From the NCBI RefSeq assembly GCF_020622355.1, contig NZ_WHVL01000002.1, positions 186,001 to 250,000 on the forward strand: a stretch of 64,000 bases of DNA. Direction: 5' to 3'. The position numbers and the translations under genes are program-made. Position 1 is the first letter of the stretch; every line of letters starts with the position of its first letter. Shown in pieces: positions 7,755 through 16,373 of this stretch. The notes under the pieces were generated by a model, which was given only the letters and a program-made list of their open reading frames with translations, was not told where the DNA came from and ran no database searches. The DNA is from Vreelandella malpeensis. GTDB taxonomy: Bacteria; Pseudomonadota; Gammaproteobacteria; Pseudomonadales; Halomonadaceae.

Positions 7755-9863
7755 TCAAGTCAGCCGCGCCAGCTCCTCGCCGGCGGGCAGCGCGACCGGA
7801 CGCTGCCCCGCACTCACCTGAAAGCGGCTCATCAGCCCGTGCATGTCGCTGGCGCGCTCGTCCAGGGTCTGGCTCGCCTGATTGGCCTCCTGCACCAGCT
7901 TGGCGTTCTGGTGAGTGACTTGGTCGAGCTGGGCGATCGCCTCGTTGATCTGATCGATCCCCGAGGACTGCTCGAAGGTGGCACTGGCGATATCGGTGAC
8001 GTACTGGGTGACCTGGTTGAGGCTGTCGACGATCTCCTGCAGGTGTTCGCTGGAGGCGGTGACGAGATGCTCGCCCTCGCTCACCTTCCTGACGCTGTCG
8101 TCCACCAGATGGCGTATCTGCGCCGCCTCGTCGGCGCTGCGCCCGGCGAGCTTGCGCACCTCCTGAGCGACCACCGCGAAGCCGCGGCCCTGCTCGCCGG
8201 CTCGCGCGGCCTCCACCGAGGCGTTCAAGGCGAGCAGGTTGGTCTGGAAGGCGATGTCGTCGATCGCCTTGATGATCGAGGTGATCTTCTCGCTCGCCTG
8301 GCGAATGGCGCCCATCGCCTCGGCACTTTGCCGCGCGACCTCGCCGGCGGAGCGGGCGCGCTGGTCAACGTGGTGGCTGGCATCCTTGGCCTGGTCGGCG
8401 TAGTCGGCGGTCTGCTTCACCGTGGCGGCCATCTGCTCGATGCTCGAGGCGGTCTGGGCCAGCGACGCCGCCTGCTGGTCGGTGCGCTGGGAGAGGTTCT
8501 CGTTGCCGTCGGCAATCTGGCGACTGCTGTGGGCGATATCCTCGGCGCTTTCGCGCACCTGACGCACCATGGCCTCGAAGGTATCCATCATCTGGTTGAA
8601 GGCGAGCGCGGCCTGGCCCACCTCGTCGTTACGGGCCAGCGCCAGGCGCTTGGAGAGATCCGCGCTTTCGCCGGAGGCACCGCCGATGCTCTCCATCTGC
8701 CGGCGCATCAGTACCAGCGGGCCGAGCACGCGTACCAGGGTGCGCCAGCCGAACACTGCCAGCACCATGACGACCCCCAGCGCCACCAGCACCAAAAGCG
8801 TGCGCCCGGTGTCCGCAAGGCCTTCTGCCTGGGCGCTCGCGGTATTTGCCTGGGCGGCGATATGGGTATTGACCGCGTCCAGATCGACACTCATTGCCTC
8901 CAGCGCCCCGGCGGTCTCCTGCAACGCCGCCTGGGTGCGAGCGGCCAGGGCGAGCTGCGCCTCGCGCAGGGCGAACACCGACTCCGGCGCCTCGACCATC
9001 AGCTCGTTGAGCGCTTCTATTTCCTCGGCCAGCGCGTTGATCATCGCGCGCTGCTCGACTTCGGTGCTGGGCGCTTCCGCGATGGCGGCCAGCGACTGAA
9101 GGGCGAGGCTCACCTGAGGGGCGATCACGTAGTTGCGCAGGTCCATCAGCGCGTCCATGTCCTCGGCCTGGACCATCTGGCGGCTCAGGTCCGCCAGCCG
9201 CGAGATGGCGAGTCTCGCCTCGCCACTGAGCCGGCCGATATCCACCTGCGGGGCGTAAAGGTTGTCCAGCAATTGAGTGGGGAGCGTCGTGGTGCCCTCT
9301 TCGCGCCAGGCCTCCATCAGATCGCGCTGGTCGGCGAAGCGGCGCGCCTGGCTGTACATGGTGCGATCGGAAATCGTCTGGGCGCTCTGAATGACGCTGG
9401 CGATGCGTTCTTCCATCTCCTGGATGCGTGCGGCGATCGAACCGCGAAAGCGCAACGTGTCGCGGCGCACCGTCTCGAGCGCCGCGTCACCGGCCAGCAA
9501 CTGGGCGTAGTCGTGATCGAGGGTGGCGAGCTGTTCGCTCTGGCCGCCGGTCTCAAGGCGTGCCAGGTCCGCCCGGCCGCGCTGGAAACGCTCGTCGAGC
9601 GCTGCCTGGGGCGTGACCGCCTCAAGGGCCGCATCGCTCTGGGCGGCGAGCAGATCGGCGTGGCGCTGGCCGAAGGCGCCCATGGTCAGCACCAGATGGC
9701 GGCTAGCTTCCTGAAGCGGCAGCACGTCGCCGGTGATGTAGCGCTGGGCATCGACGAGGCGCTGGTTGGTGAGCCAGCCGGTCGCGGCGAGCACGCCGGC
9801 TCCCAGCACCGCCGCCGCAAACAGGGTGATCAGCATGGTGCGAATACTTAACGACTTCTTCAT
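7755..9863 (-). CDS. Methyl-accepting chemotaxis protein
   Basis: 702-residue inner-membrane chemoreceptor. TM1 lies at about residues 8-30. A long, almost entirely helical periplasmic sensor of about 320 residues follows, then TM2 (LLVLVALGVVMVLAVFGW, near 355-372) and HAMP (about 375-430). The cytoplasmic signalling hairpin carries the invariant tip IAFQTNLLALNASVEAARAG and EVRKLAGRSADEAAQI. No C-terminal pentapeptide for CheR/CheB tethering is seen. ATG 9863 begins MKKSLSIRTML; the frame is open to 9992 but that part does not resemble a receptor. The Shine-Dalgarno is weak. The sensor is about twice the length of a Tar-type domain, so a two-module helical sensor is likely. Ligand unknown. 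No che genes lie nearby. Confidence 0.93.
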   Translation of the reverse strand: MKKSLSIRTMLITLFAAAVLGAGVLAATGWLTNQRLVDAQRYITGDVLPLQEASRHLVLTMGAFGQRHADLLAAQSDAALEAVTPQAALDERFQRGRADLARLETGGQSEQLATLDHDYAQLLAGDAALETVRRDTLRFRGSIAARIQEMEERIASVIQSAQTISDRTMYSQARRFADQRDLMEAWREEGTTTLPTQLLDNLYAPQVDIGRLSGEARLAISRLADLSRQMVQAEDMDALMDLRNYVIAPQVSLALQSLAAIAEAPSTEVEQRAMINALAEEIEALNELMVEAPESVFALREAQLALAARTQAALQETAGALEAMSVDLDAVNTHIAAQANTASAQAEGLADTGRTLLVLVALGVVMVLAVFGWRTLVRVLGPLVLMRRQMESIGGASGESADLSKRLALARNDEVGQAALAFNQMMDTFEAMVRQVRESAEDIAHSSRQIADGNENLSQRTDQQAASLAQTASSIEQMAATVKQTADYADQAKDASHHVDQRARSAGEVARQSAEAMGAIRQASEKITSIIKAIDDIAFQTNLLALNASVEAARAGEQGRGFAVVAQEVRKLAGRSADEAAQIRHLVDDSVRKVSEGEHLVTASSEHLQEIVDSLNQVTQYVTDIASATFEQSSGIDQINEAIAQLDQVTHQNAKLVQEANQASQTLDERASDMHGLMSRFQVSAGQRPVALPAGEELARLT

Positions 9864-10031
9864 TCTTGGTGTTCGCTTATAGTCATCGTTTTGAAAGCGT
9901 GGCCGTGCCTTGTGGGCACTCCTCCCGGCTGGAACGCAATGCGCGCACCTCGGGGAGTCTATCGGCCAAAACGCCGCCGACTTGAGCGCCACCCACTCTG
10001 TTTTTCATGCCGCTGCGCTTGCGCTGACGGC

Positions 10032-10646
10032 TCAGCGCGGGCGCTCGATCACAAAGCGGTCGGTGGCGCGCAGGTAGTCGTTGCCGGCGAGCCGCCCGGT
10101 GGGCTTGAGCACTTCCATATCCACGTGGCGCCCGTCCCAGATATGCTCGTCCACGTAAAGGCTCACAACCCTGGCCAGCACCAGCGAGCCGGCCAGCGGC
10201 TGGTCGCCGAAGCGGATCACGTCATAGCGCGTACAGCCGAAAGCGATGGGCGCGGTGGCAATGCGCGGCACGCGCACCCCGGGCATCGCCGCCTTGTCGA
10301 GCCCGGCGTGGACGAACTCATCCTCGCCGGGTGCCAGCGAGGCGCTGGTGGCGTTGAGCGCCTCGATCAAATCTTCGCTACCCACGTGCACCACGCACTC
10401 CCCGGTCGCCTCGATGTTGTTCAGCGTGTCCTTGGCGCGGCCCTCGCCATCGAGCAGTGGCGAGAACGCCAGCACCGGCGGGTTGACGCTTGCCACGTTG
10501 AAAAAAGAGAACGGCGCCAGGTTGCTGCGCCCATCGGCGTCGCAGGTCGCCACCCAGGCGATCGGTCGCGGGCAGATCGCCCCGGACATCAGCCGGTAAA
10601 GCGTGCCGGCGCTCAGCGCCCCTTCGTCGATCAGATATTCGCTCAT
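10032..10646 (-). CDS. Flavin reductase-like (FMN-binding split barrel) domain protein
   Basis: 204 residues of the flavin reductase-like family. RPIAWVATCDADGRSNLAPFS (residues about 28-48, key Pro-Ile-Ala-Trp-Val and Ser-Asn-Leu-Ala-Pro) is the FMN-phosphate-binding strand pair, followed by FFNVASVNPPVLAFSP and KDTLNNIEATGECVVH. Such proteins bind FMN and often act as NAD(P)H:flavin oxidoreductases; a partner monooxygenase is not present here. ATG 10646 has CAGGAG eight bases upstream, whereas the longer frame to 10706 lacks support. Divergent from the 2-hydroxyacid dehydrogenase gene, with a duplicated 18-bp stretch between them. Confidence 0.85.
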   Translation of the reverse strand: MSEYLIDEGALSAGTLYRLMSGAICPRPIAWVATCDADGRSNLAPFSFFNVASVNPPVLAFSPLLDGEGRAKDTLNNIEATGECVVHVGSEDLIEALNATSASLAPGEDEFVHAGLDKAAMPGVRVPRIATAPIAFGCTRYDVIRFGDQPLAGSLVLARVVSLYVDEHIWDGRHVDMEVLKPTGRLAGNDYLRATDRFVIERPR

Positions 10647-10672
10647 GCTGCTTCTCCTGGAATGGGCTCTGG

Positions 10673-10708
10673 ATGGTCGTAGGCTCAAGAATGGTCGAGG
10701 GCTCAAGA
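10673..10708. repeat. 18-bp imperfect tandem duplication
   Basis: ATGGTCGTAGGCTCAAGA (10673-10690) and ATGGTCGAGGGCTCAAGA (10691-10708), two mismatches, followed by AT of a further start. It lies in the divergent promoter region between the flavin reductase-like gene and the hydroxyacid dehydrogenase gene. Confidence 0.75.
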
Positions 10709-10808
10709 ATAGCCAAGCTTACCTGCCGGCAGTCAACGACGCTTGCGGCGTGTGCTTTAATGAAGGTCCAGAGACTCATGGACTCGCCCGCACCGAAAGG
10801 AGACGCCC

Positions 10809-11756
10809 GTGCACATCGTCATTCCCGATGATTACCAGGACTGCGTTCGCCACCTCGACGCCTTCACAAAACTCGACGGCCTGGAGGTGACGATCCACAA
10901 CGATACCGTGACCGAACTCGACGCCCAGGTCGAGCGCTTCAAGGACGCCGACGCCCTGGTGCTGATTCGCGAGCGCACGCCGATCACCGCCGCACTGCTC
11001 GAGCGCCTGCCGAGGCTCAAGGTGATCAGTCAGACCGGCGGCGGCGCGGCGCATGTTGATCTTGTCGCCTGCAAGCGCCACGGCGTGACGGTGATGACCG
11101 GCAAGGGTTCACCGGACGCCGCCGCGGAGCTGACCTGGGCGCTGGTACTGGCGGCGATGCGCCACCTCCCCGAGGAGGTGGAGAACCTGAAGGCCGGGCG
11201 CTGGCAGCGCACGCTCGGCACCGGGCTCAAGGGGCGCACGCTCGGCATCTTCGGCTACGGGCGCATCGGCAGCGTGGTCGGGCGCTACGCCCAGGCCTTC
11301 GGCATGAAGGTGCTGGTGTGGGGGCGTGCGGGCAGTCGCGAACGCGCCATCGCCGACGGCCTGGGCGTGGTGCAGAACCAGCAGGAGCTTTTCGAGCGCG
11401 CCGACGTGCTCACCCTGCACCTGCGCCTGAACGACAAGACCCAGGGTATCGTCACGGCATCGCACCTTGCGCGCATGAAGTCCGATGCGCTTTTGGTCAA
11501 CACCAGCCGCGCCGGACTGGTCGCGCCAGGCGCACTGGAAGCCGCGTTAAAACAGGGGCGGCCCGGGCGCGCGGCGCTGGACGTGTTCGACGACGAGCCG
11601 GTGACCGACCACCCGCTGCTGGCGCTTCCCAACGTGGTCGCCACGCCGCACCTGGGCTACGTGGAGAAGGATAGCTTCGAGCTCTATTTCGGGGACGCCT
11701 TCGCCAATCTGCGTGCCTTTCTCGACGGCGAGTCGATCACCAACCTGGCAGGCTAG
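10809..11756 (+). CDS. D-isomer-specific 2-hydroxyacid dehydrogenase family protein
   Basis: 315 residues. NAD-binding motif GIFGYGRIGSVVGRYA (about residues 146-161). Catalytic Arg sits in VNTSRAGLV (near 234), Glu in DVFDDEP (near 263) and His in TPHLGYVE (near 281), so the Arg-Glu-His triad is intact. The family oxidises or reduces 2-keto/2-hydroxy acids, including phosphoglycerate and hydroxypyruvate. This member lacks the ACT domain of SerA and its substrate cannot be assigned. It starts with GTG 10809 behind AAAGGAG. ArfB follows 11 bases downstream on the same strand, probably co-transcribed but functionally unrelated. Confidence 0.9.
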   Translation: MHIVIPDDYQDCVRHLDAFTKLDGLEVTIHNDTVTELDAQVERFKDADALVLIRERTPITAALLERLPRLKVISQTGGGAAHVDLVACKRHGVTVMTGKGSPDAAAELTWALVLAAMRHLPEEVENLKAGRWQRTLGTGLKGRTLGIFGYGRIGSVVGRYAQAFGMKVLVWGRAGSRERAIADGLGVVQNQQELFERADVLTLHLRLNDKTQGIVTASHLARMKSDALLVNTSRAGLVAPGALEAALKQGRPGRAALDVFDDEPVTDHPLLALPNVVATPHLGYVEKDSFELYFGDAFANLRAFLDGESITNLAG

Positions 11757-11767
11757 AAGGAGCCGAC

Positions 11768-12181
11768 ATGCTGACGCTTTCGAGCAACGTGACCCTGGCG
11801 GAGTGGGAGATCGACATCCACCAGATCCGCGCCCAAGGCGCCGGCGGGCAGAACGTCAACAAGGTCGCCTCGGCGGTGCACCTGCGCTTCGATATCCACC
11901 GCTCGACGCTGCCGCGCTTCTACAAGGAGCGCCTGCTGGCGCTGTCGGACCAGCGCATCACCAAGGAGGGGGTGATCATCATCAAGGCTCAGAGCCACCG
12001 CACCCTCGAGCTCAACCGAGAGGACGCCCTGGCGAGGCTCAAGGCGCTGATCGAGGAGGCGATCAAACCGCGCAAGGTGCGCCGCCCCACCAAGCCCAGC
12101 AAGGGCGCCAAACGCCGCCGGGTGGACGACAAGACCCGCAAGGGGGCGATCAAGTCGCTGCGCGGCAAGGTTTCGCCCTAA
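11768..12181 (+). CDS. arfB: Alternative ribosome-rescue factor ArfB (YaeJ), peptidyl-tRNA hydrolase
   Basis: 137 residues. Contains the class-I release-factor signature RAQGAGGQNVNKVASAVHLR with the catalytic GGQ at residues 26-28, which hydrolyses peptidyl-tRNA on stalled ribosomes. The basic C-terminal tail (KPRKVRRPTKPSKGAKRRR and on) is the part of ArfB that enters the empty mRNA channel. Length and order match E. coli YaeJ. ATG 11768 has AGAAGGAG five bases upstream. The TAA stop interlocks with the TAG stop of the convergent gene in a 4-base overlap (12178-12181). Confidence 0.96.
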   Translation: MLTLSSNVTLAEWEIDIHQIRAQGAGGQNVNKVASAVHLRFDIHRSTLPRFYKERLLALSDQRITKEGVIIIKAQSHRTLELNREDALARLKALIEEAIKPRKVRRPTKPSKGAKRRRVDDKTRKGAIKSLRGKVSP

Positions 12182-13236
12182 CCAGCGTTGGCGTCCCGGT
12201 GGCGGTCGCTCAGGATATGGTGCAGCTCGCCACAGCGCACCATCGGGTCCTCGCAGTTGATGACGATCGTCGACTCGGCGAGCACGTAGCTGCGCCCGGT
12301 GATGGTGTTCTCGACCACCTGGTAGGCGCCTTCTTGGTGGGTACCGGTGAAGGTGCCGATGAACCCGGTCTCGCGCAGCGATACGGTCTCGAGTTTGTCA
12401 TTGAGCTCGAGCCGCCCTTCGTACCTCATCAACGCAAGCCGGGCCGAAGTACCGGTACCGGTGGTGCTGCGACAGATCACGCCGGGGTGGACGTAGGTGG
12501 CCGAGCGCGAACGGGTATAGCCCTCGCCCACCGCCTCTTCCGGCCCCATGAAGTGCAGAAACGGCAGCGGCCCCACATCGCCCAGGGTGTAGTGGGAAAA
12601 GCCGCGCTTGGCCTTTATCGCCTCGACGATCTTGTAGGCGCAGGCGGAAAGCTCGGCCTCCTCGTCGAGGGTCAGCTTGAAGCCGAGCGCCTCGGCGTCG
12701 ACCAGGGCGTAGAAGCCGCCGCTGTAGGCAATCGAGTAGGTCACCTCGCCAACGCCCGGTACCATGAGACTATCGCGGTAGGTATCGATATAGCTGGGTA
12801 GCCCTTCGCAGGTCACCGACTCGACCACGCCGTCGTGTACCCTTGCTTCGATCTGAACCAGCCCCGCCGGCGCCTCGAGCTTGAAGCGCTGAATGCCCTC
12901 TTGCTTGGGTACCAGCCCCATTTCGAGCACCGCTGTGGCGGTACACAGCGTGTTCGAACCCGAATAGATCGGGTAGCCCATCACCTCCATGATGATATAG
13001 CCCGCCACCGCTTCCGGATGGGTGGCCGGCACCAGCAGGTCCACCGACATCTCGGGAATGCCGTAGGGCTCCTCGAGCAGCAGCCGGCGCAGGCCATCGG
13101 CGTCATCGCGCAGGTACTCCATCTGCGCACGCACCGTGGCGCCGGGCAGCGTGTCGATGCCGGCGGTGACGATACGGCTGACGTCGCCGCCGGCGTGAGT
13201 GTCCATCAACTGGATGCTATGGCGAGTATTCAACAA
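12178..13236 (-). CDS. Proline racemase-superfamily enzyme with Ser/Thr active-site pair
   Basis: 352 residues aligning end to end with the proline racemase, 4-hydroxyproline epimerase and trans-3-hydroxyproline dehydratase superfamily (MDTHAGGD near residue 11, GYIIMEVMGYP near 79, CRSTTGTGTSARLA near 255). The usual MCGHG and SPCGTGTSA cysteines are replaced: Ser92 in YSGSNT and Thr259 in STTGTG. A two-Cys racemase mechanism is therefore unlikely. A Cys-to-Thr change at the second site is the hallmark of trans-3-hydroxy-L-proline dehydratases, so a dehydratase-type reaction is the best guess, but Ser at the first site is also atypical. The start is TTG 13236, with GGAG five bases upstream. 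The MDR oxidoreductase gene ends 47 bases upstream on the same strand, a possible operon. Confidence 0.85.
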   Translation of the reverse strand: MLNTRHSIQLMDTHAGGDVSRIVTAGIDTLPGATVRAQMEYLRDDADGLRRLLLEEPYGIPEMSVDLLVPATHPEAVAGYIIMEVMGYPIYSGSNTLCTATAVLEMGLVPKQEGIQRFKLEAPAGLVQIEARVHDGVVESVTCEGLPSYIDTYRDSLMVPGVGEVTYSIAYSGGFYALVDAEALGFKLTLDEEAELSACAYKIVEAIKAKRGFSHYTLGDVGPLPFLHFMGPEEAVGEGYTRSRSATYVHPGVICRSTTGTGTSARLALMRYEGRLELNDKLETVSLRETGFIGTFTGTHQEGAYQVVENTITGRSYVLAESTIVINCEDPMVRCGELHHILSDRHRDANAG

Positions 13237-13283
13237 GGCGACTCCTCGTTCGAATCAAAGGCACGGCGATGAGGGGGATGAGC

Positions 13284-14447
13284 TCAGCGGGCAAGCGCGA
13301 AGGGCGCGCCGTGGGCCTGCCACTCGGCGTCCGGCACGATGACGATCTTGCCCAAATAATCGCTGCCCCGGCTGACGAAATAGCGCTCCGCTTCGTGCAG
13401 CTGCGAGAGCTTGAAGGTCGCGTGCAGCACCGGCGAAAGCTTGCCTTCCCGGATCCAGGCCATCAGCTGCGCGGCCTCCTCGCGGGTGCCGTGGGAGACC
13501 CCAAAGATCTGCACCTGGTAGAGGTAGATGCGCGTCCACATGATCTCGCTGACGTTGCCGCCGCTGGCCCCGGCGATGGAAAGCCTCGGGTAGGTTTCGC
13601 GCGCGCTCATGTCCGAGATCATGGTGTCGATGAACAGATCGGTCATCGCCCCGCCGACCAGGTCCATCACCGCGTCGATAGGTACGCCGCCCGTGGCCTT
13701 ACGCACGCGGGCAACGAAGGTGTCAAGGTCGCCCCGGTCGATCACCGCCTCGGCGCCGAGTTCCAACAGTGCCTGTGCCTTGTCGGGCTGGCTTACCGCG
13801 TAGGGGACCGCGCCGATCACGCGGCAGAGCTGAATCAGCGCGGTGCCCACGCCGCCGCTGGCGCCGCTGACCAGTACCCGCTCACCTTCGCGCACGTTCG
13901 CCGCCGTCATCATGTGATACGCCGTTTGATAGGAGCACATGCCCATCGCGGCGAGCTCGGCATCGCCAAGATCAGGATTGGGGATGTGATGAAACTGCTC
14001 GGAAGGCAGCGCGACGTACTCGGCGAAGCCGCCGTCGGCGCCGTGGCCGTAGTAGTCCGGGGCGAGGTTGATATCGCAGCAAGCATCCGGGTAAAGGTTG
14101 AAATCCAGAAGCCCGCGCTCGCCGATGCGCGAAGCCTCGACGCCCTCGCCCACCGCCACCACGCGCCCGGCGATGTCCGCGCCCTGAATGCGCGGGAAAG
14201 TCAGCGTGGGCGAGCCGCCCATGGCAAAGGAGGTCACCTCCTCGCGCCCCTTGGTCGGGTAGAGCCCTTCGCGGGCCTTGCGGTCGGTGTTGTTCTTCGC
14301 CGTGGCGGTGACCTTCACCAGCACCTGACCGGGGCCGGGTGTGGGCGTGGCGACATCCTCACGGTACTCGAGCTTGTCGATGTCGCCATGGCCGGTCAAC
14401 AGCATGGCGGCCATGGTGGCGGGAACAGGGGCGTGCGCGTCGGCCAT
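13284..14447 (-). CDS. Zinc-independent MDR alcohol dehydrogenase/quinone reductase-like protein
   Basis: 387 residues of the medium-chain dehydrogenase/reductase fold. GroES-like N-terminus (GPGQVLVKVTATAKNNTDRK, then GADIAGRVVAVGEGV) and a Rossmann motif VSGASGGVGTALIQLCRVIG near residue 195. Several zinc-ligand positions are not conserved, although DACCDINLAP carries two cysteines. The substrate is unclear. ATG 14447 has AAGGAG seven bases upstream. It precedes the proline racemase-superfamily gene on the same strand by 47 bp, hinting at a shared catabolic role. Closest general type is the zinc-binding alcohol dehydrogenase family annotated in many halophiles. Confidence 0.85.
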   Translation of the reverse strand: MADAHAPVPATMAAMLLTGHGDIDKLEYREDVATPTPGPGQVLVKVTATAKNNTDRKAREGLYPTKGREEVTSFAMGGSPTLTFPRIQGADIAGRVVAVGEGVEASRIGERGLLDFNLYPDACCDINLAPDYYGHGADGGFAEYVALPSEQFHHIPNPDLGDAELAAMGMCSYQTAYHMMTAANVREGERVLVSGASGGVGTALIQLCRVIGAVPYAVSQPDKAQALLELGAEAVIDRGDLDTFVARVRKATGGVPIDAVMDLVGGAMTDLFIDTMISDMSARETYPRLSIAGASGGNVSEIMWTRIYLYQVQIFGVSHGTREEAAQLMAWIREGKLSPVLHATFKLSQLHEAERYFVSRGSDYLGKIVIVPDAEWQAHGAPFALAR

Positions 14448-14539
14448 CGAAGCTCTCCTTCATCGGGTTCTGCGTGGGTTTGCAAGACCCTATCAAACTT
14501 CAGCGCTTTCTCCATCCCCCGATCGTGCGCGGTGACGAC

Positions 14540-15508
14540 TCAAAACCACTTCTTGCGCCGGAAGTACCAGATCAGCGCGCCGGCGATCGATAGCATCAGC
14601 GCCCATACGAAGAAGTAGCCGTAGCGCCAGCCGAGCTCCGGCATGTTCGCGAAGTTCATCCCGTAAATGCCGGCGATGAAGGTCAATGGCACGAAGATCG
14701 CGGTGATCACCGTCAGCACGCGCATGGTGATGTTGAGCTGGTGCGAGGAGATCGAAATGTAACCGTTGATCAAGTCGCCGCAGATGTCGTAGTACATCTG
14801 GGTCAGGCTGTAGAGGCGCTCGAAGCGCTCGGCGACGTCGTTGATCGCGTGCAGGGTCTCGCTTTGATCCCGCGGCAGGTGCTCGTAGTCGTAGGCGGTG
14901 AGTTCCTGGGTGATGCCCTTGTGGTAGCTGAATATTCGCCGCATCTTGACCAGCCGCGACCGGTAGAGGGTGAGCTGGCGCATCAGCACGTCGTTGCCGT
15001 TGTCCTGGAACTCGTCCTCGAGATCGCTCAGCGCGGTCTCGAACTCGAGGAGGCTGTCGCTGTAGAACCCGGCAGAGATGTACATGACGCGCAGCGCCAC
15101 CCGCTCCGGCGACTGGGCAAGCAGCGCCTGGCCCTGGGTACTGAACAGCCGCTCGATGCTCATTGCCTCGCCCGGGTGCAGCGTCACCAGAAAGCGCTCG
15201 CCGACGAAGAACGAGACCTGTTGGGGCACGTAATTGAGCTCGGCATCGAAAGACGAGATGCCGCGATAGATGATCAGGGTGTGGTTGTCGAACTCCTCGA
15301 TCTTGGGCGGATGACGCTCCTTGTGGGCATCCTGGATGGCCAGCGGGTGGCACTTCAGGTCCTCGAGAAAATCGCGTTCCACCTCTTGGGGCTCGGCCTG
15401 CAGGTCGAGCCAGAGATGGCCCTGCGGGTCCTTTTGCCACTGCTCGAAAAGCTCTGCGCCGCCGATTCGAACCTGGCCATCGGGGGTGGTCAGCATACTG
15501 CGGATCAT
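14540..15508 (-). CDS. CorA/ZntB-family divalent metal transporter
   Basis: 322 residues. A large N-terminal cytoplasmic funnel domain (about 1-250) is followed by two C-terminal membrane helices (about residues 262-285 and 297-317). The invariant selectivity motif GMN lies in AGIYGMNFANMPEL at the end of the first helix. The periplasmic loop NMPELGW fits CorA-type Mg/Co channels more than the usual ZntB loop, so the substrate is left open. It forms pentamers in the inner membrane. ATG 15508 has AAGGA upstream. No neighbour suggests a metal. Confidence 0.9.
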   Translation of the reverse strand: MIRSMLTTPDGQVRIGGAELFEQWQKDPQGHLWLDLQAEPQEVERDFLEDLKCHPLAIQDAHKERHPPKIEEFDNHTLIIYRGISSFDAELNYVPQQVSFFVGERFLVTLHPGEAMSIERLFSTQGQALLAQSPERVALRVMYISAGFYSDSLLEFETALSDLEDEFQDNGNDVLMRQLTLYRSRLVKMRRIFSYHKGITQELTAYDYEHLPRDQSETLHAINDVAERFERLYSLTQMYYDICGDLINGYISISSHQLNITMRVLTVITAIFVPLTFIAGIYGMNFANMPELGWRYGYFFVWALMLSIAGALIWYFRRKKWF

Positions 15509-15673
15509 CGTTTCGCATCCTTGTAAAACGTCGGGAAACCTTGGCCGGCACGCAGCCGTCGAAGGACTCTAGCCTAAGGGGCAGGGCAAGGCCGGGGAAG
15601 TGAATAATAATTAATGCCAGCACGGCGAAAAAGCCGTACTTTTAGACCAGACGATGCCTTCAAGGAACCCATC

Positions 15674-16363
15674 ATGTCCGTCATCGAGGCCAAGGAACAC
15701 ATTCAGGGACGGCTGCACCGGCTGTTCGCCGCGCCGTATCACGCCTTCGACAAGAGCACGCCTGAGCGCGAGCTTCATCTCAAGGTGGTGCTCTACATGC
15801 TGCTGGCGCGCCCGATGATGCGCAACCGGGTAACGCTACGGGTGATCCACGGCTGGCAGAACGGCAGCTTCGCGCCCGAGGAGCTCGAACACGTCGACTA
15901 CCCGCTGGCGTCACTTGAAGACTTTCGCGCCGCGGTGAGCGACTTCGACCGAGCGGTGCACGGTAACGCCCCTCTGCCCGCCGACGATGACGCCATTCTG
16001 GCCGCCCCCCTGGCCGATGCCATCGCCGAGGCCCAGGCCGACGGCGTGGCGGTGAGCGCCGAGGTCGCGGCGTCGCCTGCGCGCTGGCCCGCCTTCGAGG
16101 GCGGGCTTGCGCTCTATACGCTGTTCAAGATGTATCACCGCCTGGTGTACGGCGAGGACGAGGCCTACCGATGCTCGCTGTGCGAAACGCCGCTTGGCCC
16201 GCGTGAAATCCACGAATTCCATCTCGAGGAGGGGGAGTTCGCCCTGCTGGTGCCACCCAGTGGCCACGCGGGCGATCTCTCCACGCTCCTGGTGCTTCAC
16301 GAGAGCCAGCTCGGGCCCATCGAGCGCCTCTTCGAGCAGAGCCTGCCGCTGCTCGACGCCTGA
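15674..16363 (+). CDS. Conserved-looking protein of unknown function
   Basis: 229 residues from ATG 15674 (AAGGAA seven bases upstream; a longer frame to 15614 exists). I do not recognise a family. The N-terminal half is helical, with RLHRLFAAPYHAFDK and LYMLLARPMMRNRVTLR. Near residue 175 there is a CSLCETPLGP element whose CxxC could be half of a zinc knuckle. The C-terminus is acidic. No signal peptide or membrane segment, so cytoplasmic. It stands alone between the CorA-like gene (divergent) and mmsA (convergent, 10-bp gap). Base composition and coding bias match the neighbours, supporting a real gene. Confidence 0.7.
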   Translation: MSVIEAKEHIQGRLHRLFAAPYHAFDKSTPERELHLKVVLYMLLARPMMRNRVTLRVIHGWQNGSFAPEELEHVDYPLASLEDFRAAVSDFDRAVHGNAPLPADDDAILAAPLADAIAEAQADGVAVSAEVAASPARWPAFEGGLALYTLFKMYHRLVYGEDEAYRCSLCETPLGPREIHEFHLEEGEFALLVPPSGHAGDLSTLLVLHESQLGPIERLFEQSLPLLDA

Positions 16364-16373
16364 CCCGCGGGGC

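Noticed and set aside
7740..9851. 703-codon open frame antisense to the chemoreceptor
   Set aside because: It mirrors the receptor gene exactly, has no recognisable domain and lacks a plausible start; long antisense frames are expected in this GC-rich DNA.
13237..13283. Independent promoter for the proline racemase-like gene
   Set aside because: The 47-bp gap holds only a Shine-Dalgarno; no -10/-35 pair could be argued.
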